Source: Clostridium sp. CAG:452
GTDB lineage: Bacteria; Bacillota; Clostridia; TANB77; CAG-508
Assembly: GCA_000434035.1 (NCBI GenBank)
Contig: FR893524.1
Span: 271,673-307,808 of the forward strand
Direction: 5' to 3'
Length of the DNA: 36,136 nt
This document shows, piece after piece, positions 8,384-16,387 of this stretch. Under the pieces are notes generated by a model that saw only the letters and a list, made by a program, of their open reading frames with translations, had not been told where the DNA came from and searched no databases. The stretch's first letter is position 1. Every line of letters begins with the position of its first letter. Both the position numbers and the translations under genes were made by a program.

Positions 8384-9767
8384 AAAATTAGAAGAATTTA
8401 ATAATTACATAAAAGGAAAAAAAGTTGCAATAATTGGTTTGGGAGTAAGCAATATTCCATTAATAGATGAATTATATAAATTAGGAGCAAATATAACACT
8501 GTTCAATAATAAAGATGTAGAAAATTTAGATAAAACTATATTAGACAAAATTTATGAATATAAACTAAAGTTTTTCTTTGGAGAAAACTATTTAAACAAA
8601 TTAGTAGGATTTGATGTAATATTTAGAAGTCCTTCTTGTAGGCCAGACACACCTCAAATAGAAGCAGAAGTAAAAAGAGGAGCACTACTTACTTCAGAAA
8701 TAGAATTAGTATTGGAAATGTGTCCAGGTACAACTATTGGTATAACAGGAAGTGATGGAAAGACAACAACTACATCTTTAATATATCAAATCTTAAAAGA
8801 ACAAGGATTGAATTGCTATTTAGGTGGAAATATTGGAATCCCATTATTTACGAAAATAAAAGAAATGAAACCAGAAGACTATGTTGTGTTAGAACTAAGC
8901 AGTTTTCAATTAATGACAATGAAAGTAAGCCCACAGATTGCGGTAATTACAAATGTTACACCAAATCACTTAGATATACATAAATCTTACGATGAATATA
9001 AAGAAGCAAAAGCAAATATATTCAAAATGCAAAATGAAAGTGATTTACTTGTATTGAATTATGATAATGATATAACAAGAAATTTTGCAAAAGAAGCAAA
9101 AGGAAATGTTGTATATTTTAGTAGTAAGGAAAAACTAGATAATGGTATTATCTTAGATGATGGAATTATAAAAGATTGTGAAAATGGACTTAGAAGACAT
9201 ATAGTAAATACTAAAAATATAAAACTAAGAGGAGTACATAATGCCGAAAATATATGTGCTGCAGTAGCTGCGACAAAAAGATTTGTGAGTCCAGAAATAC
9301 AAGCAAAGGCCGTAAGTGAATTCTCAGGAGTAGAACATAGATTAGAATTTGTAAAAGAAATAAATGGGGCAAAATGGTACAATGATTCAATAGCATCTAG
9401 CCCAACAAGAACAATAGCTGGATTGAATTCTTTTGATGAGAATATAGTTCTAATAGCAGGTGGATATGATAAGCATTTAGATTATACACCAATTGCAAAA
9501 CCAATTGTAGAAAATGTTGGAGCATTAATATTACTAGGCCAAACAGCAAACAAAATATATAGTGCAGTAACATATGAATTAAAATTTATAAAAAAAGATC
9601 TACCAATATATAAGGTAAATACATTAGAAGAAGCAGTAAATAAAGCAAAAGAAGTAAGCAAAAAAGGTGATGTGGTGCTATTTTCACCAGCAAGTGCAAG
9701 CTTTGATATGTTTAAAAACTTTGAAGAAAGAGGAAACAAATTTAAACAAATAGTAAATAAACTGTAA
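8367..9767 (+). CDS. murD: UDP-N-acetylmuramoyl-L-alanine:D-glutamate ligase
   Basis: MurD adds D-glutamate to UDP-MurNAc-L-Ala in the cytoplasm, the second amino-acid step of peptidoglycan precursor synthesis. The 466 residues have the three Mur-ligase domains. These are an N-terminal Rossmann-like UDP-binding domain (KKVAIIGLGVSNIPLIDEL), a central ATPase domain with the P-loop GITGSDGKTTTT and ELSSFQL plus NVTPNHLDIH, and a C-terminal domain with GVEHRLEFV, WYNDSIASSPTRTIAGL and LFSPASASFD. Start is ATG 8367 after AAAGGAGAG, inside the end of the pncC gene. It is isolated from a dcw cluster. A strong terminator follows. Confidence 0.96.
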   Translation: MKFVNKKLEEFNNYIKGKKVAIIGLGVSNIPLIDELYKLGANITLFNNKDVENLDKTILDKIYEYKLKFFFGENYLNKLVGFDVIFRSPSCRPDTPQIEAEVKRGALLTSEIELVLEMCPGTTIGITGSDGKTTTTSLIYQILKEQGLNCYLGGNIGIPLFTKIKEMKPEDYVVLELSSFQLMTMKVSPQIAVITNVTPNHLDIHKSYDEYKEAKANIFKMQNESDLLVLNYDNDITRNFAKEAKGNVVYFSSKEKLDNGIILDDGIIKDCENGLRRHIVNTKNIKLRGVHNAENICAAVAATKRFVSPEIQAKAVSEFSGVEHRLEFVKEINGAKWYNDSIASSPTRTIAGLNSFDENIVLIAGGYDKHLDYTPIAKPIVENVGALILLGQTANKIYSAVTYELKFIKKDLPIYKVNTLEEAVNKAKEVSKKGDVVLFSPASASFDMFKNFEERGNKFKQIVNKL

Positions 9768-9796
9768 TTTGTATTTATATTCAAAATTAAAATATA

Positions 9797-9845
9797 TTGC
9801 AAAAAGCAAAGATTATATCAAATATAATCTTTGTTTTTTTGCAAT
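9797..9845 (+). terminator. Rho-independent terminator after murD
   Basis: A perfect 12-bp stem (9807-9818 with 9822-9833) and a CAA loop, followed by seven T. An outer TTGCAAAAA/TTTTTTGCAA arm extends it. Confidence 0.9.
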
Positions 9846-9896
9846 AAAAATTTACCTTCTGCATATAATATAACATGCAAAAAAGGAGGTTTAGTA

Positions 9897-10481
9897 ATGA
9901 ATTATCAAAACTATGAAGAATACATGAGAAATGTACTTGGATATTCTCCATACCCGGAAAGGAACTATACATATACAGATGCACAAGAAGATATGTATAG
10001 TTATACAGATGAAATGCCCATTGCAGAACGACCAGCACAAGATTTAACGGCATTTTATCCAGAAATATATAGAATTATATATCCAATGGTGTGCAAGACT
10101 TGTAATATGAATTCTAACCGTGAAATTACAAAAGATTTATTAGAACAAATGACAGATGAAATATATAGAAACGTTGAACCAGAAGACCAACAAATAGGAC
10201 AGCGTGCAGAGGTTCAACTAAAAAATGGAGACGTAATAAATCCAAATGCAAAAGGACCTGAACAACAAACAAGAGAAACTAGACAAAACAATTTTTTACT
10301 TAGAGATTTAATAAGGATTTTATTATTAAGAGAATGGGGAAGACCTAATAGGCCACCTGTTAGACCACCATTTCCACCAGGAGGAGGAAGACCACCAATG
10401 GGTCCAGGGCCAGGAATGCCACCACCTAATAGACCACCAAGACCTCCAATGGGACCACCACCAAGGCCAAGATATTTTTAA
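9897..10481 (+). CDS. Hypothetical protein with Pro/Gly/Arg-rich tail
   Basis: A 194-residue protein of unknown function. Start is ATG 9897, eight bases after AGGAGG (9884-9889); an upstream in-frame start at 9831 would read through the murD terminator and is rejected. Residues 1-45 are Tyr- and acid-rich (NYQNYEEYMRNVLGYSPY). A middle helical part (LTAFYPEIYRIIYPMVCKTC, then LLEQMTDEIYRNVE) looks folded. From about residue 146 a tail of PPxRPP, PGGGRPPMGPG and PPPNRPP units is disordered. The composition recalls spore-coat or surface proteins, and CATATAATA (9862-9870) upstream resembles a mother-cell -10 box, but both are weak hints. Followed by a palindromic element. Confidence 0.75.
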   Translation: MNYQNYEEYMRNVLGYSPYPERNYTYTDAQEDMYSYTDEMPIAERPAQDLTAFYPEIYRIIYPMVCKTCNMNSNREITKDLLEQMTDEIYRNVEPEDQQIGQRAEVQLKNGDVINPNAKGPEQQTRETRQNNFLLRDLIRILLLREWGRPNRPPVRPPFPPGGGRPPMGPGPGMPPPNRPPRPPMGPPPRPRYF

Positions 10482-10500
10482 ACTAAAATAAAGTGTGAGG

Positions 10501-10531
10501 TGTGAAGTGAAATTTCACCTTTCACTTCACA
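10501..10531. repeat. Palindromic repeat element
   Basis: TGTGAAGTGAAA (10501-10512) and TTTCACTTCACA (10520-10531) form a perfect 12-bp stem. It is embedded in further GTGAAG/CTTCAC words and followed by CTTCGTGAAG. There is no T tract, so it looks more like a REP-type dispersed palindrome than a terminator. Confidence 0.55.
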
Positions 10532-10617
10532 CTTCGTGAAGCTTCATTTTCTGTGCATAATTACCTATATTTTACATATAATTATAGTACAAGCTATTGT
10601 AAGGATGTGATTAAATT

Positions 10618-11716
10618 TTGGTAGTTGATATGAGCTATTTTACAAAAGTTATAAAGAAAGTACTAATACTGATTCTTACACTTGTAGCAATTTATTTATC
10701 TTTTAAATTAGCTTTATTTTATATGCCTTTTTTAATTGGTTTTATTATATCCTTATTAATAGAGCCCCTCATTAAATTTATAAATAATAAAACAAAATTA
10801 ACAAGAAAAACAAGCGCTATAATTGTTTTAGTGTGTATTTTTACAATTCTAATAGCCTTGATTAGTTGGGGAGTAATTACTCTAATTACAGAGTCTTCTA
10901 ATTTACTTCAAAGTTTGAATATATATATAGAAAAAATATATATTCAAATTCAAAGATATATAAATAACATAGATTTTGAAAAAGTAAAAATACCAAAGCA
11001 AGTAATTCCAATAGTTCAAAATGCAACTAGTAATTTTTTAGAATTCTTAACAAAATGGATAAGTAATTTTTTAACTTCAATACTTCAAAACATAACTTCT
11101 CTTCCAATAATAGGAATATACATTGTAATTACAATACTCTCAACATATTTTATGTGTGCAGATAAATTGTATATGTTAGATCAACTAGAACATCATTTTC
11201 CAAAACTATGGGTAAAAAAATTTGGAATGCATCTGAAAAAATTAATAGCTACATTAGGAGGATACCTAAAAGCTGAAGCTACTTTAATACTTATATCTTT
11301 TATAGAGGTATTGATAGGATTGTATATCTTTAAAATTTGTGGCTTAAATGTTCCTTATCCTTTTTTGTCTGCACTTCGGAATAGGTTTTGTAGATGCACT
11401 TCCTATACTTGGCTCGGGAACTGTAATGATTCCATGGGCTATTATATCTGCTGTAAATGGAGATTTAAAATTGGGTATTGCAATATTTGCTTTGTATGTG
11501 ATAATACTCGTGGTTCATCAATTGTTGGAGCCAAGAGTTGTTGGAAATAATATAGGAATACATCCAGTATTTACATTAATAGCAATGTATACAGGATTCA
11601 AGTTTTCTGGAATAATAGGACTATTTATTGGCCCAATAGTATTAATAATTTTACAGAATGTATTTGAAACTATGATAGATAATGGAATAGTTAAAACTAT
11701 ATTAGATAGAAAATAA
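10618..11716 (+). CDS. AI-2E/YtvI-family permease, with a +1 frameshift at 11377
   Basis: A polytopic membrane protein of the AI-2E transporter (PerM/YtvI) family. Members export small molecules or act as antiporters, and some Firmicutes members act in sporulation. The first frame (from TTG 10618, AAGGA at 10601-10605) gives 253 residues with membrane segments about 8-50 and 66-90, a soluble segment, then LPIIGIYIVITILSTYF. It then meets CGG at 11377. Skipping that C continues as GIGFVDALPILGSGTVMIPW, the family's most conserved block, to a 365-residue protein of normal length ending at 11716. Read in frame, CGG leads into 57 unrelated Cys-rich residues. The fix is identical to that in uvrA, secA and prfB. 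It could be a pseudogene if read alone. The substrate is unknown. Confidence 0.85.
11377..11380 (+). other. CGG-type +1 frameshift site in the AI-2E permease
   Basis: Context CTT-C-GGA. Skipping C11377 joins SAL to GIGFVDALP. Confidence 0.8.
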
Positions 11717-11738
11717 TGAGAGGCAGGTGCCTCTCATT
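11715..11738. terminator. Bidirectional terminator between convergent genes
   Basis: An 11-bp perfect stem AATGAGAGGCA/TGCCTCTCATT (11715-11725 with 11728-11738). On the minus strand it is followed by TATTTTCT. Confidence 0.8.
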
Positions 11739-12280
11739 TAAAACGCAGCAGAAGTAGGAACATATGTATCGTCAGGAGGATAAACATAAATATTATCTTT
11801 TGGCTTTTCTATTTGTTTGATCTCTTTTATTTTAATTATTGGCATATCACCATGATATGAACCTTTTGTAATTTCACCTTTTATTTCGACCCAAGAATTA
11901 TCAGCAAAATTTTGGGCATTTTTGCAATCACACAAAAAACCAACAATTAATGTTTGCATATCTGAACTAATTATCATATCTCGTGCAAGGACAAATTCTG
12001 TTTCTTTGAAATCTATCAACCTATAAATATATCCAGAAAAGCATATTTCTTTACCTACATAAAAATCTATATCATCATGTACAGACTTTAGAATGTTAGT
12101 ATAATTATTATTAGAAATATTAATCATGTTGGAACTATTTACTTCATCTTTTACTTTAAAACTATTGCTATAAATCATATATGCAGAAATTGCGAAATAT
12201 ATTGTTATTGCAATTGCTATAATAACAAGAAATATCTTTACTAGTTTTTTCCCATTTAATTTAATATTCCATACAAACAT
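11738..12280 (-). CDS. Membrane-anchored DUF1980-like protein
   Basis: A 180-residue protein. Residues about 12-37 form one membrane segment (LVKIFLVIIAIAITIYFAI) after a short basic N-terminus, so the rest probably faces outward. Residues 75-170 (KEICFSGYIYR, FVLARDMI, NSWVEIKGEITKG, IIKIKEIKQIEKPKDNIYVY) resemble the C-terminal OB-like domain found in the TIGR03943/DUF1980 partners of UPF0718-type permeases. The cysteine pair typical of that domain is absent, as is the permease partner gene. Start is ATG 12280 after AAAGGA. Role unknown. Confidence 0.65.
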   Translation of the reverse strand: MFVWNIKLNGKKLVKIFLVIIAIAITIYFAISAYMIYSNSFKVKDEVNSSNMINISNNNYTNILKSVHDDIDFYVGKEICFSGYIYRLIDFKETEFVLARDMIISSDMQTLIVGFLCDCKNAQNFADNSWVEIKGEITKGSYHGDMPIIKIKEIKQIEKPKDNIYVYPPDDTYVPTSAAF

Positions 12281-12326
12281 GATATCAGTCCTTTCAATTT
12301 ATCTAATTAAATTCTATGTTAAATTC

Positions 12327-12355
12327 TTGCAATATATTACAGTTCATGATATATT
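12327..12355 (+). promoter_or_regulatory. Sigma-A-type promoter for secA
   Basis: TTGCAA (12327-12332), 17 bases, TATATT (12350-12355). Confidence 0.6.
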
Positions 12356-12362
12356 ATTTAAA

Positions 12363-12394
12363 TGTATGGTAAACTCAGTTTGCCACATCATACA
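12363..12394 (+). promoter_or_regulatory. Hairpin in the secA leader
   Basis: Nested arms: TGTATG (12363-12368) with CATACA (12389-12394), and GGTAAACT (12368-12375) with AGTTTGCC (12377-12384). It would form at the start of the secA mRNA, about 25 bases before the start codon. Its function is unknown. Confidence 0.4.
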
Positions 12395-12418
12395 CATTAA
12401 TTGAAAGAAGGAAATTAA

Positions 12419-15177
12419 ATGGGTTTATTTAGCAAAATTTTTGGCACATATAGTGAAAAAGAAGTAAAAAGAGTAATGCCAATAGTAGATAAAATAAATG
12501 GACTAGAGCCAGAAATATCAAAACTTTCTGATGAAGAACTAACAGGTAAGACACAAGAGTTCAAAAAAAGGTTAAATGAAGGAGAAACTTTAGATGATAT
12601 ATTACCAGAAGCTTTTGCAGTAGTTAGAGAAGCTTCTAAAAGAGTTTTAGGTATGCGTCATTTTGATGTTCAGTTGATAGGTGGAATTATTCTTCATCAA
12701 GGAAGAATTGCAGAAATGAAAACTGGTGAAGGTAAAACTTTAGTTGCAACACTTCCTGTATATTTAAATGCACTAACAGGAAAAGGTGTTCATGTTGTAA
12801 CTGTAAATGATTACTTAGCCAAAAGAGATAGTGAATGGATGGGAAAACTATATAAGTTTTTAGGACTATCTGTTGGACTTGTAATTGCTGGCATGAACAG
12901 TGAGCAAAAGCAAAAAGCATATAACAGTGATATTACTTATGGTACAAATAACGAATATGGTTTTGATTATTTAAGAGACAATATGGTTATATATAAAAAT
13001 GATATGGTTCAAAGGCCATTAAATTATGCAATTGTAGATGAGATAGATAGTATCTTAATTGATGAGGCACGTACACCTTTAATTATATCTGGTACAGCAG
13101 CAGAATCTTCTGTTCTATACTCACAAGCAGATGATTTTGTAAAAAGATTAAAATCAAAAGTATTAGTAGAAGAAGATATTAAAGATTTTGATCAAGAAGA
13201 AGATAATGAAAAATATGATTATATAGTAGATTTAAAAGCAAAATCAGCAACATTAACTCAAAAAGGTATCAAGAAAGCTGAAGATTATTTTAAATTAGAA
13301 AATCTAAATGATTTAGATAATTCTGATATAGTTCATCATATTAACCAAGCATTACATGCTCATGGAATTATGAAAAAAGATATTGACTACATAGTTAAAG
13401 ATGGAGAGGTATTAATAGTTGACGAGTTTACAGGAAGAATTATGTATGGTAGAAGATACAGTAATGGTCTTCATCAAGCAATAGAAGCCAAAGAACATGT
13501 TAAAATTGCAAATGAGTCTAAAACTCTTGCAACAATTACATTCCAAAACTATTTTAGAATGTATGATAAATTATCAGGTATGACTGGTACAGCTATGACA
13601 GAAGAATCTGAATTTAGAGAAATATATAATTTAGACGTAATATCAATTCCTACAAATAAACCAATGATAAGAATTGATAATAATGATGTTATATATAAAA
13701 ATGAAAATGCTAAATTTAGAGCAGTAGTAGAAGATATTAAAAGAAGCCATGAAAAGGGTCAACCAGTGCTAGTTGGTACTGTTTCAATAGAGAAATCCGA
13801 AAAATTAAGTAGCATATTAAAAAGAGAGGGAATAAAGCATGAAGTATTAAATGCTAAATACCATGAAAGAGAAGCTCAAATTATTGCACAAGCTGGTAAA
13901 TTTGGTGCCGTTACAATAGCAACAAACATGGCTGGTCGTGGTACTGATATTATGCTTGGTGGTAATAGTGAATTCTTGGCAAAACAAGAAATGAAAAAGC
14001 AAGGATTTTCAGAAGAATTAATAGAACAATCAACAACACATAACGAAACAGAAGATGAGGAAATATTAAAAGCAAGAGAAACTTTTAGTAAATTAGAACA
14101 AAGATTTGATAATGAAATAAAAGAAGAAAAGCAAAAAGTTGTAGATGCAGGTGGACTAAAAATTATAGGTACAGAAAGACACGAATCAAGAAGAATAGAC
14201 AATCAGCTTCGTGGACGTAGTGGACGTCAAGGAGACCCAGGAGAATCAAGATTTTATATTGCACTAGATGATGACCTAATGAAAATATTTGGTGGAGACA
14301 TGGTAACATCAGTATATAACACATTAGGTGCAGATGAAAATATGCCATTAGAAATGGGAATACTTTCAAGAGCTGTTGAATCAGCACAAAAGAAAGTTGA
14401 AGGAAAGAACTTTAGTATTCGTAAGCATGTACTTCAATATGATGATGTTATGAATACTCAAAGAGGAATAATCTACAAACAAAGAAAACAAGTTTTAGAT
14501 GGAGAGAATATTCACGAAAATATATTACACATGATCAATAGCGTGGCAGAAGAAACAATTCAAGAATATGTTGGAAATGGAGAAGATGTAAATAAAGAAG
14601 GATTATTACAAGAAATAAAAACAATATTTAATGTAAATGACTTAGAAACCTTATCTAAAAAGCATTTAGATGTTCAAGAAATAACAGATGAATTAAAAGA
14701 AAAAGCATTACAAAATTATGATAAAAAAGCAGAAGAAATTGGACAAAATGAAATTGGCGAAGTTGAAAGAGTTGTTATGCTAAAAGTAGTAGATCAAAAA
14801 TGGATGGATCATATAGATGCAATGGATGAATTAAAAGACGGTATTGGTCTTCGTGCATATGGTCAAAAAGATCCAGTAGTTCAATACAGAATTGAAGGAT
14901 TCGATATGTTTGACAAAATGGTTAATGACATTAAGCATGACGTAGTAAAAATTTTACTAAATATAAATAGAGTTAATAATGTTGAAAGAAAACAAACTGT
15001 AAAAATAACAAGTCAAGGACTTGAACAAGCAGTAAATGCATTAAAAAATTCTACACCTCAAGAATCAAAAGAGGTTTCACATATGCCTGTTACAAACGAA
15101 GGCCCAAAAGTTGGCAGAAATGACCCATGTCCTTGCCGGCAGCCGGTAAAAAATATAAAAATTGTTGTGGTAAATAA
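12419..15177 (+). CDS. secA: Preprotein translocase ATPase SecA, with two +1 frameshifts
   Basis: SecA is the cytoplasmic motor that drives unfolded preproteins through SecYEG. Motifs: GEGKTLVATL (Walker A), DEIDSILIDEARTPL (Walker B), SGMTGTAMTEE, TNMAGRGTDIMLGG, and LRGRSGRQGDPG. The frame runs from ATG 12419 (GAAAGAAGG upstream) to Cys906 in NDPCPC, then meets CGG at 15137. Skipping C15137 and then C15144 gives GSGKKYKNCCGK and a TAA at 15175-15177: 918 residues with the complete SEC-C zinc motif that binds SecB and ribosomes. Read without shifts the protein has a meaningless 21-residue tail ending at 15199. Making only the first shift ends at TAA 15147. The rest of the frame is intact. 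Confidence 0.96.
15137..15140 (+). other. First CGG-type +1 frameshift site in secA
   Basis: Context TGC-C-GGC. Skipping C15137 reads Cys-Gly-Ser. Confidence 0.8.
15144..15147 (+). other. Second CGG-type +1 frameshift site in secA
   Basis: Context AGC-C-GGT, met after the first shift. If CGG were read as a sense codon, the next codon is TAA. Skipping C15144 reads Ser-Gly-Lys-Lys. Confidence 0.8.
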
Positions 15178-15200
15178 TGTGTTAAAGAAAGGTGAATAAT

Positions 15201-16214
15201 TTGATATATCCTAGTTTTATTAAAGAAAATGATTGCATAGGTGTTCCTGCTCCATCTGCTGGAGCAGACTGTGCAGAAAGAATAAATAAATCCTTAAATG
15301 CTAAAAAAACATTAGAAAAATTGGGATATAAATTGATTTTATCAGAAAATCTTTTAAAATCTGAAAAAGGAAGAAGTGCAACAGCAAGAGAAAGAGCAAA
15401 AGAAATAAATGATATGTTTAGTAATAAAGACATAAACATGATTTTCTGTGCTGCAGGCGGAGAATTTTTAGTTGAAATATTACCATATATAGACTTTGAA
15501 TTAATAAAAGAAAATCCTAAATTTATAGCAGGATTTTCTGACCCAACAGGATTGTTATATCCAATAACAACAAAATGTGATATTGCAACTGTTTATGGGC
15601 AGAACTTTACTTCATTTGGATCTGAAACACTTCATCAAAGTCAACTAGATTTTCTAGAAATAATAAAAGGTAATTTAAAAGAAGAACACAATTATGATTT
15701 ATACGAAAATGAATATGTAGAGAAAAAAACAGGCTTAGAAAATTACAATCTAACAGAAAAAGTATATTGGAAAACCTTGGATGATGAGCCAGTAACTATA
15801 AAAGGAAGAATTATAGGTGGATGTTTTGATATAATTTCAACTCTTGCTGGAACCAAATATGACGGAATAAATGACTTTAATGAAAAATACAAAAATGACG
15901 GAATAATTTGGTATTTTGATAATTGCGAATTATCAAAAGAAGAAACTATTCGAGTATTATGGAAAATGAACGAATTAGGATACTTTAAATATACAAAAGG
16001 AATAGTTTTTGGAAGATTTGGAGTTGATGTATCGTGCTACGATTATGATGTAAAATCATGTTTAAAAGATAGCATATTAAAAGGGCTTAATATCCCAGTT
16101 ATTTATGATGCAGATATTTCTCATAAAGCACCTTGCTTAACAATAGTAAATGGTGCAATTAGCGAGATTAACGTTAAAGATGGCAAGGCTAAAATATTAT
16201 TTAAATATAAGTAA
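15201..16214 (+). CDS. S66-family LD-carboxypeptidase / MccF-like peptidase
   Basis: A 337-residue serine peptidase of family S66. Members are LD-carboxypeptidases that trim murein tetrapeptides, or MccF-type enzymes that cleave microcin C-like adducts. GVPAPSAG lies near the N-terminus and AAGGEF shapes the active-site turn. FIAGFSDPTGLLYP carries the nucleophile Ser in GFSD, WYFDNCELSKEE provides the Glu, and YDADISHKAPCL provides the His. The HNYDLYENEYVEKK insert and gaps near the middle are more MccF-like than LdcA-like, but I cannot separate the two. TTG 15201 is chosen because AAAGAAAGG (15184-15192) is well spaced for it, whereas GTG 15192 overlaps that site. No signal peptide. It follows secA by 23 bases and is probably co-transcribed. 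Confidence 0.88.
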   Translation: MIYPSFIKENDCIGVPAPSAGADCAERINKSLNAKKTLEKLGYKLILSENLLKSEKGRSATARERAKEINDMFSNKDINMIFCAAGGEFLVEILPYIDFELIKENPKFIAGFSDPTGLLYPITTKCDIATVYGQNFTSFGSETLHQSQLDFLEIIKGNLKEEHNYDLYENEYVEKKTGLENYNLTEKVYWKTLDDEPVTIKGRIIGGCFDIISTLAGTKYDGINDFNEKYKNDGIIWYFDNCELSKEETIRVLWKMNELGYFKYTKGIVFGRFGVDVSCYDYDVKSCLKDSILKGLNIPVIYDADISHKAPCLTIVNGAISEINVKDGKAKILFKYK

Positions 16215-16252
16215 ACAGGTCGATATTTATTGGCTTGTTTTTTATTATTTTT
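16213..16252 (+). terminator. Terminator after the S66 peptidase gene
   Basis: AAACAGG (16213-16219) pairs with CTTGTTT (16234-16240), including one G-T pair, followed by a long T-rich tract. Confidence 0.55.
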
Positions 16253-16276
16253 TAGTTTAAATATGCAAAAAAAATA

Positions 16277-16305
16277 TTGAAAAAGAAGTATGTATATGTT
16301 AATAT
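16277..16305 (+). promoter_or_regulatory. Sigma-A-type promoter for adhE
   Basis: TTGAAA (16277-16282), 17 bases, TAATAT (16300-16305), with an 80-base leader. I could not fit a convincing Rex operator. Confidence 0.55.
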
Positions 16306-16387
16306 GTAATCGGTTAAAAAGTATATTATTATATAAATTTGAGATATACTAATAGTTATATAATAAACAATTTTAAGGAGGCAAAAA

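Noticed and set aside
9831..9896. Upstream extension of the proline-tail protein
   Set aside because: It would begin inside the murD terminator; the strong AGGAGG points to ATG 9897.
16283..16330. Rex operator upstream of adhE
   Set aside because: TTAA words occur, but the two half-sites do not fit a proper inverted repeat.
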